Assembly (NCBI RefSeq): GCF_905475395.1
Contig: NC_058339.1
Span: forward strand, 38,697,172 to 38,761,171
Direction of reading: 5' to 3'
Length of the DNA: 64,000 nucleotides
DNA from: Chrysoperla carnea
Taxonomy: Eukaryota; Arthropoda; Insecta; Neuroptera; Chrysopidae
Positions 35,931-47,782 of the stretch are shown here, one piece after another (position 1 is the first letter of the stretch; the number at the start of each line of letters is the position of its first letter). The position numbers and the translations under genes are program-made. The notes beneath the pieces are model-generated. The model worked only from the letters and a program-made list of their open reading frames with translations, ran no database searches and was not told the DNA's origin.

Positions 35931-38533
35931 ACAGATATTTATTTCAGATATCTATTTGTTGATTATCTGTCAAAAAACTAGAAAATTTTTTTGGCTTTTC
36001 ACTTAAAAAAATTGAGATTTTTCTGCTCAGCTATTTTTTTTAAATTTAAATACCTATAAATTTTCAAATCTGTTGAAAATACAAAAAAATTATTTAAAAA
36101 ATTGATTTGTAGGATAGAAAATTCGCTACAGGAATACAGCTACAGGTCGATTGTTTTTGTAAGGGATGGGATTTTCATCTTAATGAAACTTTGTTCAAAT
36201 AAAACACTTTATCTTAATGTTTTTTAGTTTGATGAAATTCAATTTCGTTAAATCATTAAAAAAATTGAAAAATTAACTTGTAAAGAATTGAAATTATGAA
36301 TAATGTGTAAAATTTCAAACCAATTAAATATACCGACTTGTTTCAATAAATTATACTAATAAACCACCCACGAATAATTCAATACGCGCGGAGATCTACC
36401 TAATAATACTTTTTAAAATCAATTACCCACGTTTAAAATAAACTTAAGTGTTTCTGTTCTTTTTTTTATTTCAAATCAAATTTTAAAAATTATTTTTTTG
36501 TGGTTTTGTCTGGTTGTATAATTTTTATAACTAGATACATATGTTTCATAATATAGAATGGAAGGTATTTGATTATGAGTAAGAAAAATACCGAGCGGAT
36601 TATGCTTTTTTTACAAGTTTTTATTTACTTATTTAACTGGCAATGTTTATATTTGTGTTTGAATGTATGTATGATTGTTCTGATCAAATCTTTTTAACAG
36701 TGTAGCGACAGCCACAGGCACGAAAAAAGAAATATTTTTAATAATTTTTGGAACTATATTCCTTATTGCACATTATCGTTCGGATTTGCTTGCTGATTGG
36801 AAAGTTAAACTAAAAAAAGTGCAAAAAGAAAAAACAACACCAAAAGCCGACCATTTTCACCTAGGTCACCTAGGAAACTAAAACAATTTTAAGCGATTCA
36901 GCTTGTCGAGAGTATTGAGAATATGGAAAATATTTTTATAATTTGTCAACTTTTATTTTTATGTTTTTTCATTTAAAAAAATGTGGAAGAAGTTATCAGA
37001 AGTTAAAGATAATAGAGATAATTTAAAGTAAATACAATGAAATTTTGTGTCATGATAAATATACTGATCAAACCAAATGTGGGTACGCACTATGCACATA
37101 TTAGGTTGACTACTAAATCAGTAAGTATATCTTTTTTAAACAAATATTACAATTAATTGATTTAGTAAAAAGTAAAAGTAGCTAAAATTAAATTATTGAA
37201 GGAATAAAACAAGTATTTGACTTCTAAAATTAATACCTTAAATTATCAGAAATATTATCTAGTAAATAAAAAAGTAATCGCTACATTTTATACGATAGAA
37301 ACATAGTTCTTACCGAGTGTCCTACGACACTTCTCGTTCTTCTTTTAATCAGTATCGGTAATTTTATTTATTTTTTAAGAATAACAATACTACATCCTTA
37401 TGCTATGTTTCAGCTTTGATTTCATCTCAATTTGAAAAGAAAATATTAATTATATAAAAAGTTATCGTTATATGTATCGGCCTTTGTTCACAAGTAACTT
37501 AACAGCTCAGCCGAAAGCATTAGAATAAAAAAAAATTTAAGTTAATTTAGTGCCCGATCGTGTTTTTTTATAAATAAATGGCGGCCTCAAACCATTTTCT
37601 CTCGAATTTTCAGGAAAAAAAGCATCAGTCAATTGTTTATAAAAAATCGAAATTTTGTAGGAAAAACAATCCTTCGATCTGGCACTAGTTTTTGGGATGT
37701 TTGAAAAAAGGGTAAATTCATTTAAGTATTAAGAGCGGCTTTGACTGACAGCGATAATTGATCTTGAAAACTTTGAGAAAAACGCGTTTAATTGTTCAAT
37801 AACTCGATAAGTATTTTCTGGGGAATATTTTCAAGATATTAAACTTTGAGAAAATGGAAAAAAAATTGATTTAAAAAAAATGCTGACCTTTACCCTTAAC
37901 CTCCTTAAGGATTAAAATAACGGGACTTGGCAATTACTATTACTTGTAGAGTCTTCACGCTTATGCAGGTCTCAATCACCCAGGTTTGAGACTATATAAT
38001 AATAAAGAAACTTAATTATTTGCTTGACGAACTTTTTTTGCATTTTTGGCCGAATCTTGAATGAGTTTCCGGTGGGCTGTTTAATTCCTGCCAGTCAGCA
38101 CCTAAAATTAGCCTTGTGTATTAATGCGAGAAATTCAGCTCAGGTTGTTAATTTCGCAGAACCGGTTGCTTACTCTATACCAGCTAGTACCTTACCCTCT
38201 GTCTAATACCCTTTGTTATACACTTACTCGCGGTAAATTTAACTAAACAAACAGTTTGTGGTTTCTGTTGTTGGTTGTTGTGATGATGTCTGTAATAAGA
38301 AAGTAATCAGGTAATTTTGTTGGTTTTATTTTTTTGTCTTGTTTCGTTAGTACCTTCTTAAATTAGTATGTTTACATTTGTGTTTACAGCCGTATCATCA
38401 TTTTTTATTAAAAAAATATAAATCTATTAACGCATTCACATCAACAGTTGCTTGTGTTCAGCATGAGAATGACTTTTGTTTTAATAACTTAATCGGTCTT
38501 GTTGTTTCGGCACTGCTTTTTAACCCTGTTAAA
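35931..38533. other. Gene-free region
   Basis: No gene recognised. 36868-36930 matches the repeat at 2047-2105. A short hairpin GAGTGTCCTACGACACTTCTC lies near 37316. The short open frame at 38024-38206 is in slightly GC-richer sequence but shows no known domain. Confidence 0.35.
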
Positions 38534-39262
38534 TATACAGGGTGGTTCAAGATATAACGGCGAGACTTGATCAAAAAAGTAAATATTAACCCTTTAGTAC
38601 TCGTGTCAACCGTTCGATAATCGTGATGAGAGATTTGCCCGCGCGTACCAGCTAATTAAAAATAGTTTGATTACGTGATTATTGAATAATGTTTGAGAGT
38701 GAAAATATTAGAGTAGAGAATCTTAATTATTAATTAACTAACTTCATCATGCATATCATAAAAATCATAAGATTTTTAATTTACTGTGACACACGAACAG
38801 GTTAGAAAATTTTTGAAGTTAATATTTTTTTACTTACATCTATACTCTTGTGATGAGAGAAATTCTCACAATATTTGGAGAACTCATTATTGTAAAAAAC
38901 TGCAGATAGGTCGTAAAAAGCGGAAAAATTGATAACATTATACTTGAAAAAAGATAACATTATTTGAAGAAGAAAATTTCAACCACATATACCATTTGAA
39001 AAATAAAAGATACTTATGTTTTTAATCGAGCGTGACTAAAATGCTTATCTCGAAAGTGCTGACGGGTTAAATAGTGACAATCAATACCCTTATCCTTACT
39101 CTCGTCGATACCCTTATAGCCGAGAAAGCGGCTGTATCCAGATATTTTTATCCAGAAAAAGGACGCTCCCCTTTCTGGAGCTACAAGAAAATTGTCATTG
39201 TTCGAATATGAACAATATCATTTGATAAAGTTCTGTTGTTATAACTTGAACCACCTTGTATA
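38534..39262. mobile_element. Terminal-inverted-repeat element, GGTGGTTCAAG ends
   Basis: The left end TATACAGGGTGGTTCAAGAT then ATAACGGCGAGACTTGATC is mirrored at the right by (minus strand) TATACAAGGTGGTTCAAGTT then ATAACAACAGAACTTTATC. It is a non-autonomous element of about 730 bp. TA could be the target duplication, since both ends start TATA. No transposase frame is present. Confidence 0.65.
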
Positions 39263-40301
39263 TAGTACTTTTATATGAAGTAATAATAATACTATAAAAA
39301 TATTATTATTTTAAATTAGATTTTTACCTGCAACCATCTTGGCCGTATTTACATTTACAGAATTAAAAGTAGCTACTTACAATTTTTAACTAAAAAAAAT
39401 TACCTACTTAGCTTAGGGATATAAGTAGCATGGGTGGCCGTTTGTGGTTGCATGATTATAGAAGCCCCGAAGAAGGAACCCGTGCAAAAATATCTTTCTT
39501 CAAGTATCCCTATGCAAAATTATTAAAAAATTGTCCGTTCGTATGACTTGTTGAATATTCGACTAGGTTTTATAGATATTTTATCTTAAAAGCTGAAAAA
39601 TCCTTTTTTCCTGTATTTGTAATTACATATCTTTTTTAATGTTTTCCCAAAAAAGCTTTACGGTACACAATGTATACAATCAGTTCTTTAAAATGAAAAA
39701 AGGAAATTTCGAAGAGTTTAAAATAAATCATTTCATTTTGGAATTTATAAATTAGTTTCACAAATGAGTAATAAAATAAATCTATTGTTTAAGTTCTGTT
39801 ATGCTTTGGAAATCTTTCCATTTCAAGCGACCAAAAACTTAAAATTGACTTATTTTACATTTAGGCAACTTTATTATCTTGAAAGTTACAATTGCCTTTG
39901 TATATTAGATATTCGAGATAACCAAATTCAATTGTTCAAATATTCTCATAACAATGATGTTCACATTTAAGATCCTTTAACGATGATCTTAACGAAAATT
40001 GTATTTTATGAATGTTTTTATACAAAAAAATCAAACTTATAAAATAATGAATAATATTTAGAAAAGTATTCGAATACATTATCGGAAGTGGGTAATTTCA
40101 ATTTTTTTTTGGATTTACATTAAATTTACTTTATAAGCGAGTGACTTTATATGCATGATTTAAAGATGAACCTACAATAACGTTTTGGGAACGTCCTTAA
40201 AATCTGTGTGCTACATCGGGAGAAAACAGACTAATTAATAATTGCAAGGAATGTAATCTTCTTTTTAAACATTATCCATCTCTTTTTGGAAAGGAATTTA
40301 G
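39263..40301. other. Gene-free region
   Basis: AT-rich, no gene recognised. GGGAACGTCCTTAAAA near 40187 resembles the right end of the TTAA-flanked MITE family, but no partner end was found. Confidence 0.35.
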
Positions 40302-40305
40302 TTAA

Positions 40306-40805
40306 GGTAGTACCAGCATGAAATCACTTTTCGACAGATTTGGCCGAATTTTTTTTCTCGGGTTTATAATAGCTTTATTTATGAATTCCTAAAATTTCAT
40401 AATTTTTGACCGTTTAGATCGCGAGATATTTAAAGACAAAGTTCGCGATTTTGAGGGTCATGTCCCATTTAAAGCATGTAAAATGTCCGGTCTCTCCAAC
40501 TATTTTTTATGATATTATTATATATTGAAGAAAAAGTAGAAAAAAATGTTTATACAATACAATTCTAAAAAAAAAATTTAGAAATTAATTTTCACTTTCG
40601 AGATATTAATTTTGACGTAAATTGATCGAAATTGGGACGTTGGCATAATTAATTCCCATTTTAAACGGTCAAAATTTCTGAAACTTTGGGAATTAATAGT
40701 AAGCATTATTAAATTCTTAAATTTAATTTTTCGTTAAATTCTGTCGAAAAAAAAATTGTACCATTGCTTTAACATAGAAACTGCAAATACCATGCTGGAA
40801 CATCC
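40306..40805. mobile_element. TTAA-flanked MITE, copy 2
   Basis: TTAA at 40302-40305 and 40806-40809 flank the ends GGTAGTACCAGCATG and (minus strand) GGATGTTCCAGCATG. Further in, TTTTCGACAGA (about 40328) is mirrored by TCTGTCGAAAA (about 40740). The end design matches 16347-16896, while the interior differs. No coding. Confidence 0.65.
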
Positions 40806-41044
40806 TTAAACTGATTATGTGGCCTTATAAGAATACATGCAATCTAATTAGAACCAAGTGAAAACAAACAATTGACAGAGTTAATTATTGAAATACCATG
40901 TATAGACAATGTTGATTACTCTGCCACATTACACATACATACATGTCACAGACATATAACTGATATACCCATAAAATACATACTATACAGTTTGCGCATA
41001 ATTTACGTTCTATCTCTAACAGTTTACAAGATGAGTCCTACGGA

Positions 41045-41347
41045 CCCAAGACCCAATTGACCTATGTTGCTCATTTACGAACTCGATCTCACTTTTTACG
41101 TCCTCAGCACGCTTTAAAGCTTGATATCTCTTTTCGTTTTTGAGTAATCGTGATTACAGGCGGACAGACGACGGACGACAGATGACAGACGACAAACATA
41201 CAGACAGGCAACCGGAAATAGACTAACTAGGTGATTTCTTGAACACCTATACCAAAGTTTTGTTCATAGCATCAACATTTTTAAGGGTTACAAACTTGGG
41301 ACTAAACTTAGTATACCTTTTTATATTTCATATACATGGTATAAAAA
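41045..41347. mobile_element. Palindromic repeat element with GGACGG spacer, copy 2 (5'-truncated)
   Basis: Contains CTCTTTTCGTTTTTGAGTAA, GACGACGGACGACAG-type tracts, CAACCGGAAATAGACTAA, GAACACCTATACC, GCATCAACATTTTTAAG, TTACAAACTTGGGACTAAAC and the end TACATGGTATAAAAA. These blocks follow the order of the right half of 22515-22861. The left terminal repeat is missing. Confidence 0.7.
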
Positions 41348-42112
41348 CGAGTAGTGATCAATGTCCTGATGAAGGAATTTTTCATCTATTTTCTGAGTAC
41401 AAGACGGCTGAAGGACAGTTTTGGTATTTGGATACCACCTTTTCTTGTAACCAACTTTCTCCATACCTACTATCAAAACCAAAATTTAAATCAATTTATT
41501 TTAAATTTGAAATGATACAAACGATTAAATTTTAACTGAATGAAGGTTTTACATTTGAAGGTTTCCTAAACTAAGTTTAAAGCCATTATTACTAACTTGT
41601 TTTACATTTAATTTATGTTGAGTTAAAGCATATTGTATTTATTAATAAATTTTAATCTTGTGGAAGAAGACAAAAAAAAACCATACAAACAGTTCATTGA
41701 ATTTTAAATTAAAATATTTTAAAAAACTGAAAATTATATCCTCACACCTGTTCCAACTCACAACACAAGTTGGACAACAAAAGTTATATTATTTGCACAA
41801 ACTAATACAAAAAAAGAAAAAACTTATAATATGGTGAATAATTTTGCATATTTAGTATCATAAATTGATCATTTTTATTTGTATATTTCATAAATTTTAA
41901 TGAGACGTAGTTTTAATTTAAGAAAAAAAATATATATTCTTAAAAGTTATGTTTCTTTTGTAACGCTTTTATTTTAAAGTATAAACAATTTATGTTTTTA
42001 AAAGAGCAAAGCCCTCGTTGTACCACGTATGATTCATAAATTTTTTAATAAATTACCAGTAAATTTGTTAAAAAAATGGAGTTTAAAGGACCCCGCAAAA
42101 TTAGATAGAAAA
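41348..42112. other. Gene-free stretch
   Basis: AT-rich, with no recognisable gene, RNA or clear repeat. Confidence 0.3.
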
Positions 42113-42375
42113 ATGGCTTTCTGTGAAACTTTTTCTACCCCCTCCCCCCCCTTAAAATGTTCTTTGGATCATTCTGATCAAAAACTCTATCGGCTACAAT
42201 CATTTTTAACGAGTAGTTTTGGAGCTACTAATTTAAATAAAAGCTACGAATTTATTATAGCTTTAGTATATGACTAGGAATATGGCTTTCTGTGAAACCA
42301 CCCTCAAAATGTTCTTCGGATTGTTCTGATAAAAGTCTACCGGCTATAAAACTTTTCAACGAGTAGTTTTCGAAC
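42113..42375. repeat. Two-unit tandem duplication, period 169
   Basis: ATGGCTTTCTGTGAAAC starts at 42113 and again at 42282. Both units continue through AAAATGTTCTT, GGAT(C/T)..TTCTGAT, a CTA..CGGCTA block and CGAGTAGTTTT. The first unit has a C-rich insertion (CCCCCTCCCCCCCC). Open frames in it are not conserved between the two units, so it is a non-coding repeat. Confidence 0.6.
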
Positions 42376-42402
42376 TATGGGCGATCAAAACTACACATAC
42401 AT

Positions 42403-42615
42403 TATAAATAAATTTCGAATTTTGACCCAATTTCCTAGATCAGTTTTTTGTATTTTATAAATACGTATTTCGACTACCAAGTAGTCATCTTCAGTATGAA
42501 TTAGCTAATCGTAATTACTTTTGTGTTACTCGTTGCTAATTTGGTGACGGACTGCATGCAAATACAAAAAAAAAACTGATCTAGGAAAATGGACCAAAAC
42601 TCGAAATGTATTTAT
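42403..42615. repeat. Inverted repeat with a hammerhead-like hairpin motif
   Basis: The arms are 42403-42455 and about 42561-42615. AATTTCGAATTTTG..CC and TTTCCTAGATCAGTTTTTTG on the left are mirrored by CAAAAAAAAAACTGATCTAGG and CCAAAACTCGAAAT on the right. Inside, minus strand about 42494-42468, lies CTGAAGA, then a stem GACTAC-TTG-GTAGTC, then GAAA. This kind of block is common in repeated sequence of arthropods. Its order resembles the conserved core of hammerhead ribozymes, which Penelope-like retroelements carry, but stems I and III look weak here. Confidence 0.5.
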
Positions 42616-43712
42616 TACGCAAACGAAAGTTTGCGTTTTTGACATGGGTATATAAATCCTATATATGAAAGTGTTTTAAAGGTTTGCTTTATTATAAAAA
42701 AGGCTAATTTTCTTAATATTAATTTGGAAAACTAATATTCATTAGCATTTTCCTATAAAAAAAAATTATAACCAGCGGCATTCATTTTTCCATAAAATAC
42801 ATTAAATGCGTTGAAATGAATGGCATTTATGGTATATATCGACATACTTTACTCTAAATTTTCGTCTAATTTTTCCAAGTTTTAACAGGGTCCATCTTAA
42901 AAATTTCAAACGTAAATCAGAAATATTTTCAATAATTTTTTTGGAAACGTCCTTCAAATATAATAAATAATAAATTGAAAAGTGTTAATGAATATGTCCG
43001 AGGCTAGGTCATGTGCTTTCCTTCTATACAACTTTTAAAAATAATCATCTCTTTGACTTTGAATACGAACTGTGAAAAGAGTATTCTCTCAAAAATCAAA
43101 CCACCAGTTATTATGGTGATACAAAAAATTTTCTTTGCAAATAACAGAAACCGTATTTAATAAGAAGTGAAAAATTTCAAGGTTACATGTTTTTTTTTTG
43201 AGTAAAATAAAATATAAAATAAAAAATAAAAAGTTTTCAACAAGGTATTGTGTTAATAGACAAATAAAAAAATAATTTATTGATATTTCTCTACATTATT
43301 ATAAATCTTGACAAATACACTTTGTTTTAATGCAACCATCCTATCTTAATATACTTTTAATTATATAGTATGTTTATTTAAAAAGTATACCTTTTATTAA
43401 ATATGGAGTCTTCATTTAGAAGTGCATATTATAAAAAAAAAAATTACTTAATTCATAAATATGATTCGTTTAGTATCATAACGTTCGTTTTATGAAGAGG
43501 GAGAACCTACTCGTAAATACAAATTTTCACTCTACTAATTTTGAAAATTCACATTTCTATTCAGAGCTCGACTGGCCATACGGGAATTCTAGAGAATTCC
43601 GGGTTGGAAAGTGGTCTCAGAAATAAAAATCGACCCGGTGACAAAAATGTAAAAAATGCGTTGTGTAAACGAAAAATCCCTATATTTATAGACTACAGTC
43701 TATCATGTATAC
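42616..43712. other. Gene-free AT-rich stretch
   Basis: No recognisable gene or RNA; no clear repeat boundaries. Confidence 0.3.
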
Positions 43713-44028
43713 AGAATGTTCGATTTACATCTAGGCATATAAATATCACGAGTGTGACAGAATACATGCGTTAAGCAATGCATTTAAGTAAGAGGTATTA
43801 TATACATGTGTTGAAGCTTCGATATGCATTGAGATAGTTAAGTAAGACGCTTGGACAGTGGGAGTTTCTTAGTTGAATAGATTAACTACAACAGATAAAC
43901 CACGATACAAGGTACTTTTGCAATTTCATGTAACACCTATAATACCTCTTACTTAGATGCATTGCTTAACGCATGTACTATGTCATACTCGTGATATTTA
44001 TATTCCTAGATGTAAATCGAACATTCTG
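43713..44028. mobile_element. Foldback MITE, family A copy 1
   Basis: AGAATGTTCGATTTACATCT at the left is mirrored by AGATGTAAATCGAACATTCT at the right. ATAAATATCACGAGT, ACATGCGTTAAGCAATGCAT and AAGTAAGAGGTATTATA are also mirrored. The arms are about 100 bp with few mismatches and the loop about 110 bp. The inner blocks (TTAAGCAATG..TAAG.AAGA, and GCTTGGACAGTGG in the loop) recur in 54299-54459, which defines a family. Confidence 0.75.
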
Positions 44029-44921
44029 AATATTATCTTATTACGAAAAAAAAGTAGTTAGACCTTTAAAATAAGTTGGTATACATTTATGCAACACAAT
44101 ATCAGATAAATACTTAAGCTACACTTAACATTAGAACTAATTTAAAATTTATTGCCTTAATAAATCTGCTGAATTCCCCCTGTATGAATTCATTATACAA
44201 TATGTCCCGTCAGTAGTGGATTTAAGGAATGGCAAAGGAGCAGCAAAGGAGCTAGATCTTCTCTGGTGTACGAATGTGTGATTTATTGCGCTTGGAAAAA
44301 AAAGGAAAAAAGTCGTTGTGAATTTTTCAAAATTCTATTTGCCTTGAAAAACTCATGTACGGAGGCAACAGTTGTCTCCCCGTTTCCTTACAAAAACGTA
44401 CTTTACCTCCATTCCCCTACCCTAGGAGGCCTGCGGTTAGCTATATTGTCGTTAATAGGTCCGTATTATAGTCCTCTTGATCTCAAAAATTTCAGCCCTT
44501 TATCTAAGAACCGTTTGAAAGTAATTTGAGGATTACAGAACTATTTTCCATCACTGTAATTTCTAACACTAGATTTGCCTAGTGGATTGGTGTCAATGAT
44601 TTAATATTTTACGGTATAGGTATCTAATTTAACAATTTTTTGGGTGGATATACATATAATAGGAAGGCAACATTCGTAGAGTTCGAATATATTTAATGAT
44701 ATCTATGGAAGTTCCCGTATAGTTCAATCTCGGATAGTATCGAAATTCTAGTTTAAGAAATGGGTGACATAGTATATTTTTGAACAATTTGAGTCATGGC
44801 TTTGGTACTTGGTACCGACAATGGCAGGCAAAAAAAAAGGAACCATATTATCTTTTGTAAGACGCACACATAATATTTTATCATAATTTCCACTTTGAAA
44901 TATTTAAACATATTAATACAA
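44029..44921. other. Gene-free stretch with a hAT-like fragment
   Basis: CAGTAGTGGATTTAAGGAA at 44211 looks like a hAT terminus, with repeats of GCAAAGGAGC inside. The segment TCCGTATTATAGTCCTCTTG (about 44459) is shared with about 21324. No target duplication could be matched, so the right boundary is unknown. Confidence 0.4.
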
Positions 44922-45011
44922 GCTCTAGTGGCGCAATTGGTTAGCGCACGGTACTTATAAGACAGTATTTGAGCAATGCCGGGGTTGTGAGTTCGAGCCT
45001 CACCTAGAGCA
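44922..45011 (+). tRNA. tRNA-Ile (anticodon UAU) with intron, copy 1
   Basis: Acceptor GCTCTAG pairs with CTAGAGC. The D arm holds GGCGCAATTGGTTAGCGC (A box) and the T arm GTTCGAGCCTC (B box). The anticodon stem CGGTA/TGCCG encloses the loop CTTATA. An intron of about 16 bases (AGACAGTATTTGAGCA) follows position 37. The intron-containing tRNA-Ile(UAU) is conserved in animals. A T-run at about 45016-45024 can end Pol III transcription. A second, convergent copy lies at 47783-47872. Confidence 0.93.
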
Positions 45012-45269
45012 ATACATTTTTTTCAATAAAACCAAATTTTTTTTTTTGATATGGTAAGTAAGGTTTTAGTCTACATTTTGTGCAGTCGTAAAAATGCATT
45101 GTACTATAATTAAAACTCATTACCAATTATTTGAACATGAGAGTTTTAACAAGTTTATACATGCCAATGGTAGTTGAATAATCAATAGTTTAAATAATTA
45201 ATATTTGCACTGGGATTATATGTTTCAAGGTAATGATTCGGGAGATGTATGGGAAAAATCCATGTAATA

Positions 45270-45782
45270 GGTTGGCTGATAAGTCCCCGGTCTGACACAT
45301 AGATGGCGTCGCTAGTATTAAATGCATATTATTTTTATATAGTACCAACCTTCAAATGATTCGTGTCAAAATTTGACGTCTGTAAGTCAATTAGTTTGTG
45401 AGATAGAGCGTCTTTTGTGAAGCAACTTTTGTTATTGTGAAAAAAATGGAAAAAAAGGAATTTCGTGTTTTGATAAAATACTGTTTTCTGAAGGGAAAAA
45501 ATACAGTGGAAGCAAAAACTTGGCTTGATAATGAGTTTCCGGACTCTGTATTTTTTCCCTTCAGAAAACAGTATTTTATCAAAACACGAAATTCCATTTT
45601 TTCCATTTTTTTCACAATAACAAAAGTTGCTTCACAAAAGACGCTCTATCTCACAAACTAATTGACTTACAGACGTCAAATTTTGACACGAATCATTTGA
45701 AGGTTGGTACTATATAAAAATAATATGCATTTAATACTAGCGACGCCATCTATGTGTCAGACCGGGGACTTATCAGCCAACC
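45270..45782. mobile_element. Mariner-derived near-perfect palindrome, 513 bp
   Basis: The left arm 45270-45506 and right arm 45546-45782 are both 237 bp and differ, by my reading, at one base (AAAAAAAGG against AAAAAATGG). They are separated by a 39-base loop. Each arm starts GGTTGGCTGATAAGTCCCCG, a mariner-type terminus. Each then runs through the 5' UTR into the first codons of a mariner transposase: MEKKEFRVLIKYCFLKGKN, extended on the plus strand by TVEAKTWLDNEF. The plus and minus open frames (45437-45661 and 45391-45615) are mirror images and not two genes. The catalytic domain and the true 3' end are absent, so both ends are copies of the 5' end. The left flank is TA (45268-45269); the right flank is TTAA, so the TA duplication is imperfect or shifted by a base. 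Confidence 0.92.
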
Positions 45783-46342
45783 TTAAAATAGCTCTTTCCT
45801 GATTTAAATGCTTGTCAAAGATATCATACATACCATCTACCGTTTCTACCAATATTCGATCTCGTATTCCTAATCAGGGAGAACGCATGCTCCCAAAAAC
45901 AAAATGACTTCGGAGAGGCTTATTCAATAAGAGTGCAGAAACATGTGCAAAATTATTTTCTAAAATTGACGAGTTTAATGATGGTATTTAGATGAATGAA
46001 ATTTGTTGCACAGAGGCATAAAGGTTGAGCTCAATGTTTTGGGCCATGTTTCACGATGCTTGAAATATTTCAACTTTGGGGATTTATATCTCCCCTCTGA
46101 TTGGGGTTAGGAGATTGAATTTTAGTTCATGATGGTAGATAGGTCGATTAGTTTATCTCACTTGGAATTTTCTGTACACCTCCCGGATCATAAGATAATC
46201 ATTGTTTGATAAAACTAAACAGTAAATATAGTTTAAGTATATTTGGCAAGTTTCAACAAGTTTTGCAAACATCTTATTATTACAGGTGATATCACATGTT
46301 GGTGCCGACTCGTGATTAATCTGGGAATCCATGTTATCTCTA
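45783..46342. other. Gene-free stretch
   Basis: No gene or clear repeat recognised between the mariner palindrome and the first Helitron-type element. Confidence 0.3.
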
Positions 46343-46831
46343 TCTCTATATATTATAAATGCGAAAGTAAGCATGCTTGTTTGTTTGTTTGTTTGTTTGT
46401 TACGCTTTCACGCTTAAACTAGCGAATGGTTTTTAATGAAACTGAACAGCAATATACCTCATGCTTCAGAATAACACATGAGATATTATTTATAAAGATA
46501 TATTAATAAAAGAATATAAAAAATTTAAAAATTAATTTAATTTGACATTACTTTAAATTACAGATTTCTGTAAAAGTAGTTATTTGACATTACCATAAAT
46601 TACAGATTTTTGTAAATATAGTCAATATAAAATATTTCACGGCCATCTTCTCTGACATACTCAATGAATAATTTCGACTATTATACATTTAAAAAAATAG
46701 AAAACCATACATATATTTTACCTGTGTAAAACAATCCTTACCATTATTTCGAGTGTTATAGAAAGAGGATAAGAGAAATCTTTACCAATCTTTACTTTTA
46801 AACCCAGCGAAGCGGGTGGGTATCACTTTAG
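46343..46831 (+). mobile_element. Helitron-type non-autonomous element, copy A
   Basis: Starts TCTCTATATATTATAAATGC followed by GAAAGTAAG, a (GTTT)n run and TACGCTTTCACGC..AAACTAGCG. It ends with a CCCAGCGAAGCGGG hairpin, then GTATCACTTTAG. The 5' TC, a GC-rich hairpin about 10-12 bases before a CTAG-like end, and the lack of inverted ends or target duplication are Helitron features. The 5' and 3' blocks match copy B. The last bases (CTTTAG instead of CTAG) may be mutated. Confidence 0.7.
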
Positions 46832-47782
46832 TATATAATAATATGTTATTATACAATAAGAATTCTTAAGATATTTAAAAATTACACGTAATGAATAATA
46901 TTGGAGGGGTATAAACATCTCCAAGTGCAAGTGATCTAAATGCTTAGAAATATTCGGCTAGTTAAGCTTTCAATTGGTTATGGTAGCAATTTTAAGATTT
47001 CAGGAGTTTCTCTGACATACTGTCAATCATGCATGGGGACTTAGACTTCAGTAGTTTTAGTAGATATTTTTTTATTCAAATAAACGTATGATTGCAAAAA
47101 AGTATTGGAATCCATTTTTTGTGAGACTAATTGATTTTTTCTTTAGAAGCGATTTTGGGTTTTTATTAAGCCTTCTTTATCTTTGGACAAATATAATTAA
47201 AGGATTTTTTAAAATTGAAATTTTTTTAGCATCTTTAGCATGTGAAATCAGCTTTAAAATATGCACAAATTAACTCCTGTGATGATTTTGACATATTCTT
47301 TTTTCAAGAAATCAATCAATAGAAGAAAAAAATTTAACAACGTAGAGTAATTCTAAAAAGAATTAAGTGTTAAGTAAATAATTTTCGATGGAATTAAATT
47401 ATTATTGTCAATTACATAAGTTTATTAATATTTGTTTTAAAAAGTACTTCAGATTTATTTTTAAAATGTTTTAAAAGTACTTCTGTATTCACACGTAAAT
47501 AAAAAAATATATAATTAGACTATATTTTACTTTCTTATTTCCCATGAAGAAAAAATGTACCTGAATAACTTACAAAGATAAATTCGATAAAGATAAAACT
47601 CAAATATCATTAATGTTTAACATACTTTGTTTATACTTGCAATACTTGTTGCATCTCACGATATTCTAGTAATTGAACTTAAAAAAAATAACATATTTTA
47701 ATAAAAAAACACGTTAAAACCTAAAAATAAATTCTTATATATTCAGCTTTGAAACCTGATAAAATAGTGAAAAAAAATTTAC
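46832..47782. other. Gene-free stretch
   Basis: AT-rich, no gene recognised. The short open frame at 47088-47273 is Phe/Leu/Ile-rich, as expected from AT-rich noise. Confidence 0.3.

Noticed and set aside
45391-45661. Two overlapping 74-residue frames on opposite strands
   Set aside because: They are mirror images caused by the mariner palindrome, not two genes.
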